A DNA stretch of 64,000 nucleotides. Origin: Clostridia bacterium. Its GTDB lineage: Bacteria > Bacillota > Clostridia > Christensenellales > Christensenellaceae. The position numbers and the translations under genes are program-made. The notes below the pieces were generated by a model, which ran no database searches, was not told the DNA's origin, and saw only the letters and a list, made by a program, of their open reading frames with translations. Of the stretch, positions 35,248 to 43,864 are shown piece by piece. Each line of letters opens with the position of its first letter. Position 1 is the first letter of the stretch. The stretch covers positions 1-64,000 of the forward strand of contig JAFRTU010000005.1 in assembly GCA_017439085.1 (NCBI GenBank), in the 5' to 3' direction.

Positions 35248-37095
35248 ATGAACAAGAAAGTCCAGAAAACCATAATAGCCATTTCAGTACTTGCTATAGT
35301 CTTGATATTCGCATGGTTCCTTAAGGACATCCTTGTACCATATATCAGGCTGGAGATCAGAAATGACGTTGACGGGGCAAGAGAGCTTCTTGCATCAAAG
35401 GGCATATTCGGATGCCTTGCAATAGTCATTGTCGAGGCGCTCCAGATGCTGGTGGTTTTCATTCCGACCGAATTCATACAGATCTCAAGCAGTCTCAGCT
35501 ATCCTTTCTATATCTCAATGCTCCTTTGTGAGCTCGGAGTATGCCTCGGAGCGACGATCATTTACATACTGGTACGCTTTTTCAGTTTCAGCAGCAGGGG
35601 CTCCGAGATGGGAGAGGCCAGGATAGATCAGGTGACTACGGGAAAGAAGAAGGAGCGCGGTACGATCCTTCTCATGTATATACTGTTCATAATGCCGGTG
35701 ATATCTCTTGGTGCGATCTGCTATTACGGAAGCAGGAAGAAACTTCCATACGGAAAGTATATCCTCACTGTATTTACCGGAGTCATACCGGACATTATCA
35801 GTGCAAACCTGATAGGTTCTGCTACCACATATTTCATACTGAAGGATCTGCCGTTTCCGATTCTGATACTGTTGATAGTGCTGCTTGCTCTCATTCTGTT
35901 CACAGTGCTGTTCATAATACTGTATAAAGTGTATTTCAAGGAGGATGAGGGGACACCGGATTCTGCTTTGAATTCTTTCTTTTTCCGTCTGGTCCATCTG
36001 CTCCGCAGAGGAAAGCAGAAGCTTCACGTGGACGATGAGCTTATAAAGGACAGAAAAGCGCCTTATGTAGTGTTGTTCAATCACGACTCCTTTTTCGATT
36101 TCTATTACAGCCGTCAGCTCATTAAGAACAATAACCCGGCATACGTCATCAACAGGCATCTCATGTCACCATGGCCGCTGAGATCCCTCGGAGTCAAGGC
36201 TGGATTCATACCGAAACGCATGTTCTCCTTTGATATGACCACTCCCATGCAGATAATGAGGATGGTCAGAAACGGCTTCAGCGTAGTCATATTCCCGCAG
36301 GCAAGGCTTTCCATTACGGGACGTTCGTATCCTATCCTGGACAGAGGCGCAGCATTCTACAGGAAACTCAAGTGCGACCTTGTTATAGGAAGCATAAGAG
36401 GAGCCTTCTTTGCAAACCCGAAATGGCGCAAGAAGTTCTATAAGTCAGATATATACGTAAGGGCAGAGAAAGTCATCACAAAAGAAGAGATGACCTCAAT
36501 GAGTGACGATGAACTTAACTCTTTAATTGAAGAGTCTCTCTATCATGATGCTTCGAAGGACATAGTCAACAAATATCTGCAGAAGGATAAGGCAGAAGGA
36601 CTTGAGCAGGTTCTCTATCGCTGTGCTTTCTGCGGAGAGCTGTATACGACCAAGGGTATCGGAAACGATTTCATCTGCACTGCATGCGGAAAGACTCTCA
36701 CGTTCGATGAGACATATCACTTTACGGAGGAACCCTATACTATCGGGAACTACTATGACATGATAGTGGGCCTTGAAAGGAAAGATATGGACAGCACGTG
36801 CCTGAAGGAGGACGTGGACACCGTCATCTTCAGTGAAAAAGGCAGGTACAGGACAAAGGAGAAGGGGACATGCACTCTGTCAAAAGAGGGCTTCACTTAT
36901 TCTTCAGGGGATAATTCCTTCAGTGTAGGATTTGACAAACTCTCCGCACTGCCGTTCTCATGCGGCAAGGAATTCGAGACGTATAACGGAGACAGACTGT
37001 ACTATTTCTATACAGTAAGGAACAAGGTGCAGGTCGTCCGCTGGGCACTTATGGCTGATCTGTTCAAGGAGAAAGCAGATGAACAAGAAAACTGA
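35248..37095 (+). CDS. VTT-domain membrane protein fused to a PlsC-like acyltransferase and zinc ribbon
   Basis: 615 residues from the ATG at 35248. The first part (about 1-225) has five to six membrane helices of the VTT/DedA/TVP38 type, including AIVIVEALQMLVVFIPTEF. A lysophospholipid acyltransferase-like domain follows, with NHDSFFDF (H-x4-D, about 277-284) and a divergent second block, FPQARLSITG (about 348). Then comes a zinc ribbon, CAFCG and CTACG (about 458-480), and an unassigned C-terminal beta-rich part. The acyltransferase probably modifies membrane lipids. The ribbon and VTT parts are unusual company. It overlaps the next gene by 17 nt. Confidence 0.75.
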   Translation: MNKKVQKTIIAISVLAIVLIFAWFLKDILVPYIRLEIRNDVDGARELLASKGIFGCLAIVIVEALQMLVVFIPTEFIQISSSLSYPFYISMLLCELGVCLGATIIYILVRFFSFSSRGSEMGEARIDQVTTGKKKERGTILLMYILFIMPVISLGAICYYGSRKKLPYGKYILTVFTGVIPDIISANLIGSATTYFILKDLPFPILILLIVLLALILFTVLFIILYKVYFKEDEGTPDSALNSFFFRLVHLLRRGKQKLHVDDELIKDRKAPYVVLFNHDSFFDFYYSRQLIKNNNPAYVINRHLMSPWPLRSLGVKAGFIPKRMFSFDMTTPMQIMRMVRNGFSVVIFPQARLSITGRSYPILDRGAAFYRKLKCDLVIGSIRGAFFANPKWRKKFYKSDIYVRAEKVITKEEMTSMSDDELNSLIEESLYHDASKDIVNKYLQKDKAEGLEQVLYRCAFCGELYTTKGIGNDFICTACGKTLTFDETYHFTEEPYTIGNYYDMIVGLERKDMDSTCLKEDVDTVIFSEKGRYRTKEKGTCTLSKEGFTYSSGDNSFSVGFDKLSALPFSCGKEFETYNGDRLYYFYTVRNKVQVVRWALMADLFKEKADEQEN

Positions 37096-38515
37096 TAAGA
37101 GGTCACTCGTAGATCTCTCCACAAAGACGTTCATACAGGTAGTAGCATTGTTGTTCGCACTCATGCTGGTGGCTATAATCCTGACATATGTTATACCAAA
37201 GGGTAGATTCAGGGTCGACGCCGACGGATGCATAGATTATCTGGCATATGAGGAGATAAAAGGAGCGGGAGGGATCCCTATCCATAAGGGGCTGCTGGCA
37301 CCGGTACTCGTATTCTTCTCGGATAACGGACTGACGCTCATAATGCTCTCGTTATTCCTGCTTGTGATTTTTGCAGCATTCCAGGTCATGAATGATGTCG
37401 GAGGCATCAGAGTACTCATAGGAGCCGTATCCGAGCGTTTCAGCAGCAAGCGTATGCTTCTTCCTGCGATCATATCCTTCGTTTTCATGTGCTTCGGGGC
37501 ATTCCTGGGACAGTTTGAAGAGATGCTCACGATGCTTCCCATAGTGACGGCACTGTGTGTGATGATAGGGTTCGATTCCTTTACTGGATTCCTTGTGAGC
37601 ATCATAGCCTGCGGATTCGGTTTTGCCAGTGCCATAACGAATCCTTTCACAGTGCTTCTTGCATCGAGCATAATCGGTGCGAACCCCATGGAACATATCA
37701 TCTTCAGGATAATCATATTCATAGCCATGTATCTGCTCCTTCTGGGATTCATATATCTGTACATCAGAAAGATCGGCAGGGATCCGTCGAAGAGCCTTAC
37801 GATCGAGCATGACAGGAGCTTAAGAGCAGCAGGAGAGGAAAGTGCGGAGGAGAGCCTTGCACCTCAGGATGCAAAAAGGATCAGGCTTACATATACGGCA
37901 TTTCTTCTCATCTGTCTTGCCATACTTATCACCTGTTCTGCAATGAGTTCATTAAGGGACTATACGGTAGTGATACTCATAGCATATTTCCTGATCTTCG
38001 GACCGATAGCGGGCATAGTTTCCGTAAGGGATCCGAAAAGAGTATTCTCTTCATTCCTGAAGGGAATAACAGGAGCACTCCCTACTATACTGTTCATTGC
38101 ACTTGCCTCATCAGTAAAGTACATTTTCGATGAAGGGCAGATAATGCCTACTATCGTGAATCAGATAAACGGGATAGTGGAGGGCAAGGATCCTTATATG
38201 ATAGCCCTTGTGCTGTATGCGATAATACTGGTCCTCGAGTTCTTCATATCTTCTTCTACTGCCAAGGCGATACTGGTGATGGGAATGCTAGCTGTCGTCA
38301 ATGTAGGCCTCTCCAAGCAGATGCTAGTCCTCATCTATACATTTGCCGACGGATATACGAACGTGCTGTTTCCGACTTCTCCGGTGCTTCTGATAAGCCT
38401 TTCCATGATAAAGGTGGATTATTTCAAATGGGTGAAGAAGAGCCTGCCGCTGTTCGTGGGGACTCTTGCCCTGGTGATATTGTTCATGTTCATCGGAATA
38501 GTAACGGGATACTGA
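37079..38515 (+). CDS. YfcC/DcuC-like membrane carrier
   Basis: 478 residues, about 11-12 membrane helices. A first helix with TYVIPKGRFRVDADG, the re-entrant-like segment GFGFASAITNPFTVLLASS (about 180-200) and FISSSTAKAILVMG (about 390-403) resemble the YfcC family within the ion-transporter superfamily. Members are called basic amino acid antiporters or C4-dicarboxylate carriers, mostly without proof. The start lies 17 nt inside the previous gene, pointing to translational coupling. A terminator follows at 38531. Substrate unknown; the paired acyltransferase fusion gives no clear clue. Confidence 0.8.
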   Translation: MNKKTDKRSLVDLSTKTFIQVVALLFALMLVAIILTYVIPKGRFRVDADGCIDYLAYEEIKGAGGIPIHKGLLAPVLVFFSDNGLTLIMLSLFLLVIFAAFQVMNDVGGIRVLIGAVSERFSSKRMLLPAIISFVFMCFGAFLGQFEEMLTMLPIVTALCVMIGFDSFTGFLVSIIACGFGFASAITNPFTVLLASSIIGANPMEHIIFRIIIFIAMYLLLLGFIYLYIRKIGRDPSKSLTIEHDRSLRAAGEESAEESLAPQDAKRIRLTYTAFLLICLAILITCSAMSSLRDYTVVILIAYFLIFGPIAGIVSVRDPKRVFSSFLKGITGALPTILFIALASSVKYIFDEGQIMPTIVNQINGIVEGKDPYMIALVLYAIILVLEFFISSSTAKAILVMGMLAVVNVGLSKQMLVLIYTFADGYTNVLFPTSPVLLISLSMIKVDYFKWVKKSLPLFVGTLALVILFMFIGIVTGY

Positions 38516-38530
38516 AAAAGTGAACTGAAA

Positions 38531-38567
38531 AAGCCCCTGTGAGTATAAAGACTCACAGGAGCTTTTT
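38531..38567. terminator. terminator between the carrier and lipoprotein genes
   Basis: A 14-bp stem with one mismatch (38531-38544 with 38551-38564), followed by TTTTTT. The A-rich left flank lets it serve the minus-strand lipoprotein gene too. Confidence 0.88.
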
Positions 38568-38582
38568 TATGTACGGATCTCT

Positions 38583-39062
38583 TTACTGACGTCCGGACAA
38601 AACAGCCTTATAGCCATCAGACTTGCTGCCGGTGATGACTATCTCATAAGTCCTGCAGAATTCCGCCATGAAGGAAACGGGTTCAAGAGGGATCATCAGT
38701 TCTTCAGGATAGATGTTCTCATAATTGGGCTCACAGTATTCAGTAACGACTGTAAATACTATAGTAAGCTCCACTGGATCAGTGACCTTTTCATGATCCT
38801 TCTTGCAGAAGGTCCAGTACAGGACATCATTATGTTTTATCATGGACTTGTCAGCGTTGGACATTCCGCCGCTTCCTTTCACTCCGTCCAGCTGGTGATC
38901 TATCACAAGGAGTCCTATGTCTTCTTTCAGATCAAGGCTGATCTTCAGCTGAATCTCGTCTTCCGTTGCCTTTGGGGCACCGTTTGAACAGCTGCAGCCT
39001 GTGATCATGATCGCGATCATTATTACGCATATTATGGATACAGCACGTTTTATGCTTATCAT
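38583..39062 (-). CDS. lipoprotein of unknown function
   Basis: 159 residues. A signal peptide with a basic start and hydrophobic core ends in lipobox MITGCSC (Cys23). The mature part is short and probably beta-rich, with EEDIGLLVIDHQLDGV-like and VELTIVFTVVTEYCEPNY stretches. No family or catalytic motif is recognised. It lies downstream of tmRNA on the same strand, separated by a terminator, and converges on the carrier gene. Confidence 0.65.
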   Translation of the reverse strand: MISIKRAVSIICVIMIAIMITGCSCSNGAPKATEDEIQLKISLDLKEDIGLLVIDHQLDGVKGSGGMSNADKSMIKHNDVLYWTFCKKDHEKVTDPVELTIVFTVVTEYCEPNYENIYPEELMIPLEPVSFMAEFCRTYEIVITGSKSDGYKAVLSGRQ

Positions 39063-39149
39063 GTTTATTACCCCGAATATGGAACAGTTTATGTAATCTA
39101 TATCAGCATTGCATATGCAGACCGTTTCCGTATATGGCTGATATAAAGA

Positions 39150-39194
39150 GCCCCTGTCAGAAACCGGTCTTCAGACCCGGGTCAAGGCAGGGGC
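39150..39194 (-). terminator. tmRNA terminator
   Basis: On the minus strand GCCCCTG (39194-39188) pairs with CAGGGGC (39156-39150), with an inner stem of ACCCGG-type bases. A moderate T-rich tail follows. It starts 7 nt after the tmRNA CCA end. Confidence 0.7.
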
Positions 39195-39200
39195 ATAAAG

Positions 39201-39553
39201 TGGTGGAGACGAGGGGAGTCGAACCCCTGTCCGAAAAACCTTCTCCCAGACTTTCTACAAGCTTAGCCGTAAATATGGTATTTCCCGTTCCCTGCACCTT
39301 TACGGCTGGAGAGGGAACGGTAGTCCCGGAAGTTCCATCATCCTCCTCGGAACAGCAGAGGAGATGTTTCCTGACTTTGGTTTGATGCCCGTCTTTGCCA
39401 AGTCAGTAAACAAAGAATCGGACAAGTCGCGTTAAGCGGCTACTGCAACGTTTTCGTTTGCGTTTATGTTTAATTGCCCGTTTTTATGCAGCCAGGCGCT
39501 GCAGCCTGCTTATCTGAAAGAACTGAATCCCGTCGAAACCAGAATACGTCCCC
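39201..39553 (-). ncRNA. ssrA: transfer-messenger RNA
   Basis: 353 nt, one-piece tmRNA. The 5' end GGGGACG (39553-39547) pairs with CGTCTCC before an encoded CCA (3' end at 39201). The T arm GTTCGACTCCCC and a tRNA-like 5' half are present. The tag reading frame (39461-39432) begins at GCA and encodes ANENVAVAA before TAA, ending in the usual Ala-Ala that ClpXP-type proteases recognise. It rescues stalled ribosomes together with SmpB, whose gene lies 8 bp upstream on the same strand. The two are probably transcribed together, with RNase P trimming the 5' end. Confidence 0.96.
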
Positions 39554-39561
39554 AATATCAT

Positions 39562-40011
39562 TCAGTAGTCTTTATGTTCGTTGTCGCGCTGTATGGCCTT
39601 TTCCTTGAGGCTCTGGCGCTTGTCATAGAGCTTCTTGCCCTGAGCGAGCCCTATCTCCAGTTTGACCTTCCCGTTCTTGAAATAGATGGAAAGGGGGACA
39701 AGGGTGAGTCCCTTCTGTGTTGTCTGTCCGAACAGCCTGTTGATCTCCCTTTTATGCATCAGGAGCTTTCTGACCCTTAAAGGATCTTTGTTGAAGATAT
39801 TGCCTTTCTCATAAGGCGATATGTGCATCTGATGGATGAACATCTCTCCGTTCGAGATCTGGGCATAGGAATCCCTCAGATTCACTTTTCCCTGCCGTAT
39901 GGATTTGACTTCGGTACCGGCAAGAGCTATCCCGGCTTCATATCTGTCCAGGATGAAGTAATCATGAGTTGCCTTTCTGTTGTTTGCGATCAGTTTGATC
40001 CCTTCACTCAT
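39562..40011 (-). CDS. smpB: SsrA-binding protein SmpB
   Basis: 149 residues from the ATG at 40011 (GGAGGA 11 nt upstream); an in-frame ATG at 40065 gives an 18-residue extension with no family support. Family motifs are [10 protein letters not shown] (about 10-19), [20 protein letters not shown] (core GTEVKS), and the C-terminal tail [16 protein letters not shown] that mimics the codon-anticodon pair in the decoding centre. It delivers tmRNA to stalled ribosomes. Directly upstream of ssrA. Confidence 0.96.
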   Translation of the reverse strand: MSEGIKLIANNRKATHDYFILDRYEAGIALAGTEVKSIRQGKVNLRDSYAQISNGEMFIHQMHISPYEKGNIFNKDPLRVRKLLMHKREINRLFGQTTQKGLTLVPLSIYFKNGKVKLEIGLAQGKKLYDKRQSLKEKAIQRDNEHKDY

Positions 40012-40071
40012 ATCTTCAATGTCCTCCAGGATATAGATTCTATCCCTTGAAAGCTTATTTATCAATAAGGA

Positions 40072-40449
40072 TCATCTGTAGAACAGGGAAACGAAGTCCC
40101 AGATGAGCCTGTTATTGTCTTCCTTCAGTTCTCCGCAGTCAATGACCCTCATGTGACGTAACATCCATGTGGAAAAACGTCTTGGCCCGTGTTTCGCCTC
40201 AGATCTCTTGTAACGTTCATTCAGTCTGTGATGATAGTAGATCTCACAGGCAAGAGAGCGGTCTCTTATGCATATGGAATGACCGAACATGGCCTCATAT
40301 CTTTCTTTAAGAGACGTGGCGAGCTCCATTACGGCTTTCTTTCCGCCTTTTAGGATCAGGTCTTTCAGAGCCTTGTCATTGTCCACCCGTATCACTCCTT
40401 TATCGAAAGAGCAGGTGATCTCATCTTTTATCTCATTCAGATTCTCCAC
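40072..40449 (-). CDS. 125-residue protein of unknown function
   Basis: A GTG start with AAAGGA 8 nt upstream is the best start. The protein is soluble, basic and probably alpha-helical. Notable stretches are CSFDKGVIRVDNDKALKDL, ATSLKERYEAMFGHSI and the basic FSTWMLRHMRV near the end. No domain is recognised. It lies between mmuM (15 bp upstream) and smpB (about 60 bp downstream) on the same strand, so it is likely in their transcript. The helix-rich, basic make-up would allow nucleic-acid or protein binding, but that is only inference. Confidence 0.6.
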   Translation of the reverse strand: MENLNEIKDEITCSFDKGVIRVDNDKALKDLILKGGKKAVMELATSLKERYEAMFGHSICIRDRSLACEIYYHHRLNERYKRSEAKHGPRRFSTWMLRHMRVIDCGELKEDNNRLIWDFVSLFYR

Positions 40450-40464
40450 GATGCATGTCCTTTA

Positions 40465-41445
40465 TCAGATGAAGGGAAGTACCTTTCCTCCGTCCCTGAG
40501 GAATCTTTCCTTTGCCTTCACGACTTCTCTGATGTGTTTTTCCACAGTTGTGCAGCAGCCTCCGACGGCACTTGCGCCTGAAACCATGTATCTGTACGCA
40601 TATTCCTCGAAGGATACCGTATCGAAACTGCTATGTTTGGACCAGGTCTTTGTAAGAGGATCATATACCTCACCGCTGTTCGGATACACGCCGATGGGGA
40701 GCGAAGATACTTTTCGCAGATCCCTTATCAGGCTTGAGATGTATTCGGGCTTGGTACAGTTGATTCCAATCATCTGAAGGTTCGGGTGATCTTCCCTTAA
40801 AGCTTCAGCGCATTCTGTTATCTCGTTTCCTTCATTTATATGATGACCGTCCCTGCATGAGAAACTGATCCAGTAGGGAGCATTGAGCTTTTCTGCGATG
40901 TCTGCCATAATGAGGGCTTCCCTTAAAGAGGGGATGGTCTCCAGGAGAAGGATGTCAGGCCCGGCATTCCAGAGGAGCTCCATCCTGTGGAAATGGAAAT
41001 CATACAGTTCTCCGTCAGTTATGGAATAATTGCCGCGGAACTCTGAACCGTCTGAAAGATACGCACCGTATGGGCCTATGCCCGCAAGACAGAGAGGCCA
41101 GATCCTGCCTCCATCCTTTCCTTCGCTTTCCCACCATTCATCTCTTGCTTCTCTGAAGACCTTTACGGAATTCACTATGATCTTCTCGGATTCTTCAAAG
41201 GAATATCCGTTGGCCATTAGGCCGGGAATGGTCGCCTGGTATGAACATGTTATACCGCAATCAGCTCCGGCTTTGAAGTAATCGATATGTACCTGCTTTA
41301 CAAGTTCCGGGGTCTCGGCAAGTGCCTTCGCCGTCCATAGATTTGAATTCAGGCTGGCTCCCAGATGCTCAAGAGCAGTGGACATGGAACCGTCGATTAT
41401 CATTATCCTTTCCTTTGATAGCACTTCGGCAATCCTGTTTGTCAT
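40465..41445 (-). CDS. mmuM: homocysteine S-methyltransferase
   Basis: 326 residues, a single betaine-homocysteine-type TIM barrel. MIIDGSMSTALEHLGASL opens the barrel. The zinc cysteines are GINCTKPEYI (about 226-235) and GGCCTT (about 300-305). It uses S-methylmethionine or SAM as methyl donor to convert homocysteine to methionine, with no cobalamin or folate domain. GAGGAG site precedes the ATG. It appears to head a minus-strand operon with the unknown gene at 40072 and smpB-ssrA. A neighbouring S-methylmethionine permease, common in other bacteria, is absent. Confidence 0.92.
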   Translation of the reverse strand: MTNRIAEVLSKERIMIIDGSMSTALEHLGASLNSNLWTAKALAETPELVKQVHIDYFKAGADCGITCSYQATIPGLMANGYSFEESEKIIVNSVKVFREARDEWWESEGKDGGRIWPLCLAGIGPYGAYLSDGSEFRGNYSITDGELYDFHFHRMELLWNAGPDILLLETIPSLREALIMADIAEKLNAPYWISFSCRDGHHINEGNEITECAEALREDHPNLQMIGINCTKPEYISSLIRDLRKVSSLPIGVYPNSGEVYDPLTKTWSKHSSFDTVSFEEYAYRYMVSGASAVGGCCTTVEKHIREVVKAKERFLRDGGKVLPFI

Positions 41446-41481
41446 ATAAACTCCTCATTTCTGCAGATGCTATTATGATAT

Positions 41482-41513
41482 AAAAAAGACACGCCCTTTT
41501 CAACGGGCGTGTC
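41482..41513 (-). terminator. terminator of the lipoprotein gene at 41531
   Basis: GACACGCCC (minus strand 41513-41505) pairs with GGGCGTGTC (41496-41488), followed by a T run. Confidence 0.88.
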
Positions 41514-41530
41514 CTGTGAGTTCAGATCTG

Positions 41531-42829
41531 TCAGCTGAGCTTATTGAAGCAATCGTTCAATACGTCGATATTGGCTTTCAGAGTATCGTTGAGCTGCTGG
41601 TATAACTCATTGGTATCGGAGATGGTATTCTTTGCCGGATCATACCAGCTGAATCCGCCGTATTTGAAGAAGCTGCTGAAGTAGTCTCCTGACATCTTGA
41701 GTCCTTCATGGGCATATACCATCATGGTCAGGCATTCAAGGTCTGACTTGGAGCAGTTCTGGAGATACTTCGCTGTGATCTTGTTGTTGAGCACAAAATC
41801 CATCATTTCAAGCAGGCTGTCATCAGAGTAGTTCCTTGCCGGCAGGTTCTCCTGTCCGAGCTGAAGGGTCTTCTTTGTGAGGTCAATCCAGCGGAGCTGC
41901 TTTGCATTATCCTTGTCTTTGGTGATCTCATTGTATATGAGGGTCATCTCATTAGAGGATACAGACTGCTGCTTGGTGTTAGTGATAAAGCCTTCCTCGA
42001 TGATTTTGTCGCTGAATTTGAACTTGAGTATCGTCTGGAAGCTCTCTCTGTCGGAGCTCTCCCCGAATATGGTCTCTATTACGCTCTTTGCATAATCGGT
42101 ATGGAAACTGTAGAGCACCTGTGCTTCGCTCTCCATGAATCCGTTCGGATAGAGCTTGGATGCAAGCATTCCGTCACGGATGTAATAGCCTGCGGTAAGG
42201 ACCTGGGAAACGATGCCGTATCTGTGCTGGATCTCATCGAGCCTGCAGATAAACGTACCTTCGGAACCTCCACTGAGGCTGGAAACGTAGCTCTCATCTA
42301 TCTCTATGTTCTTTGAGTAATCCATCTTGATTATCATGACCTGCTGAGGATATTCCTTTCCGTTGTTGACGACAACGGTCTGGCACCACAGAAGGAGTGA
42401 CGGAGACTTGTTATTAAAGGTCGTAAGCAGGTATTTGTCCAGAGTCACATGATTTATGGCTGTCTTTCCGGTGAAAGGATTGGCAAACTTGAAATATGCA
42501 TTCTCATATTCCGCAAAGCCCACGACATAGTTAAGAGCTTTCAGGAGCAGTGCTTCTGTATTCTTGTATGCATCTGATCTGATCGTATCGGCAGGAACAA
42601 CGGGCATCACAGGCTCAGAACTCTTCGGTTCGGAAGAATAGGGCTCTGATGAGACCGGTTCGCTTGAAGGTGTCGGTACCGGAGCAGATGACGGCTCAGG
42701 CTCAGATGAACTCTGGGGTACAGGAGGTATCTGAGATGACTTGTTAAAGATGGCATTATACATGCAAGACGAGAGCATGAGGCTTATAACGAGCACCATT
42801 GCCACTATGGTCAATAATCTTTTCTTCAT
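41531..42829 (-). CDS. large lipoprotein with Ser/Pro/Glu-rich linker
   Basis: 432 residues. The signal peptide ends LMLSSC at about residue 22. A low-complexity linker of Ser-Glu-Pro repeats (about 35-75) spaces the domain from the membrane or through the wall. The rest (about 80-432) is a mixed fold with no motif I recognise; AEYENAYFKFANPFTGKT and LECLTMMVYAHEGLKMSGDYF are typical stretches. AGGAGT-like ribosome site before ATG. Single-gene unit between mmuM and the LysR gene; function unknown. Confidence 0.7.
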   Translation of the reverse strand: MKKRLLTIVAMVLVISLMLSSCMYNAIFNKSSQIPPVPQSSSEPEPSSAPVPTPSSEPVSSEPYSSEPKSSEPVMPVVPADTIRSDAYKNTEALLLKALNYVVGFAEYENAYFKFANPFTGKTAINHVTLDKYLLTTFNNKSPSLLLWCQTVVVNNGKEYPQQVMIIKMDYSKNIEIDESYVSSLSGGSEGTFICRLDEIQHRYGIVSQVLTAGYYIRDGMLASKLYPNGFMESEAQVLYSFHTDYAKSVIETIFGESSDRESFQTILKFKFSDKIIEEGFITNTKQQSVSSNEMTLIYNEITKDKDNAKQLRWIDLTKKTLQLGQENLPARNYSDDSLLEMMDFVLNNKITAKYLQNCSKSDLECLTMMVYAHEGLKMSGDYFSSFFKYGGFSWYDPAKNTISDTNELYQQLNDTLKANIDVLNDCFNKLS

Positions 42830-42896
42830 AACATACTCCTAAAAACAGTATTTTCTATATTATATTACAAATTCAAAAAAGTGTAACCGATTATGT

Positions 42897-43754
42897 TTAT
42901 ATGGAAAAAGAGGAAGATTCCTCCGCGAACCATCTTTCCGGCTCAGACAGTTTCCTGGATCTCAGGGTCACAAGCGATATCTTTGATGACAGACTCTCAT
43001 CATTCAAAAGGATCAGAAAGAGACCGTCAGTCTCAGGACCGTCAAGAGCGGACATCGGGACTATTGCAGCTCCTATGCCTTTCCTGGCCATGGAGAGAGC
43101 TGTGCCCGCAGTATCGCATTTCAGAACTATCCTGGAGCGTATGCCCTTGGCTTTAAAGAAGTTCTGAAGTATGTTCTCCCATCTTCTGTATACTATGAGG
43201 GGACAGGAAGAAAGTATCTCATCCGGAGAGAGACTGCTCAAGTGATCAAGTGCAATGCACAGCTCCTCGCTCTTGATCTCCCTTACTTCCAGACCTTCGT
43301 CATTGAACGGAGTCCTTATGACCGCCATGTCGAGAGTCCTTGCATGGAGCATCTCAACAAGGGAGTAGGTATTAGATTCGGTTATCTCGATGGTGATCTG
43401 AGGAAACCTTTCGGAGAATTCACTTAGCCATCCTGAGACCATATCCCTTGAAAGGGACGAAACCATCCCTATACGGAGAGTGCCCCTGCTTCCTTCACCG
43501 AGGGAACTGATCTCCTCCCGGACGGAATCGAACATATTCACTAGGACCTGGGCCCGTTCATACAGGGTTTTGCCTGCATCCGTAAGGACGATCTTACGGG
43601 GACCCCTGTCGAAAAGCCTTACACCAAGCTCCTCCTCCAGGCTCTGCATGGAAGATGAAAGGGGAGGCTGTGACACATGGAGGGAACGGGCTGCTGAGGA
43701 GATGTTTCCTTCCTCCACAACGGCTATGTAATATCTCAGCTGACGGATGTCCAT
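42897..43754 (-). CDS. LysR-family transcriptional regulator
   Basis: 285 residues. The N-terminal winged helix (about 1-60) starts MDIRQLRYYIAVVEEGNISS and has recognition helix SQPPLSSSMQSLEEELGVRLF (core SQPPLSS). A linker helix and the two-part effector domain (about 90-285) follow. It is divergent from the ABC exporter genes, with 110 bp between the starts, an arrangement in which LysR proteins usually control the neighbour and themselves. An inverted repeat in that gap is a good candidate site. The effector is unknown. Confidence 0.92.
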   Translation of the reverse strand: MDIRQLRYYIAVVEEGNISSAARSLHVSQPPLSSSMQSLEEELGVRLFDRGPRKIVLTDAGKTLYERAQVLVNMFDSVREEISSLGEGSRGTLRIGMVSSLSRDMVSGWLSEFSERFPQITIEITESNTYSLVEMLHARTLDMAVIRTPFNDEGLEVREIKSEELCIALDHLSSLSPDEILSSCPLIVYRRWENILQNFFKAKGIRSRIVLKCDTAGTALSMARKGIGAAIVPMSALDGPETDGLFLILLNDESLSSKISLVTLRSRKLSEPERWFAEESSSFSI

Positions 43755-43796
43755 GATTTCTCCTTATATATGAAAAGAATATATATACCATATTAA

Positions 43797-43819
43797 ACAG
43801 ATATTTTTGATATATCTGT
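43797..43819. promoter_or_regulatory. inverted repeat, candidate LysR operator
   Basis: ACAGATAT (43797-43804) and ATATCTGT (43812-43819) are perfect inverted arms with a 7-bp spacer. They fit the T-N11-A layout of LysR sites and lie midway between the regulator and the exporter genes. Confidence 0.5.
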
Positions 43820-43864
43820 ATAAATGATAATATATGAGTAAAGAACTATCAACCGGAGGGATCT

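Noticed and set aside
39134-39385. 83-codon plus-strand frame containing a TRGVEPLSEKPSP-like peptide
   Set aside because: It is the antisense of the tmRNA 3' end, a well-known source of false ORFs.
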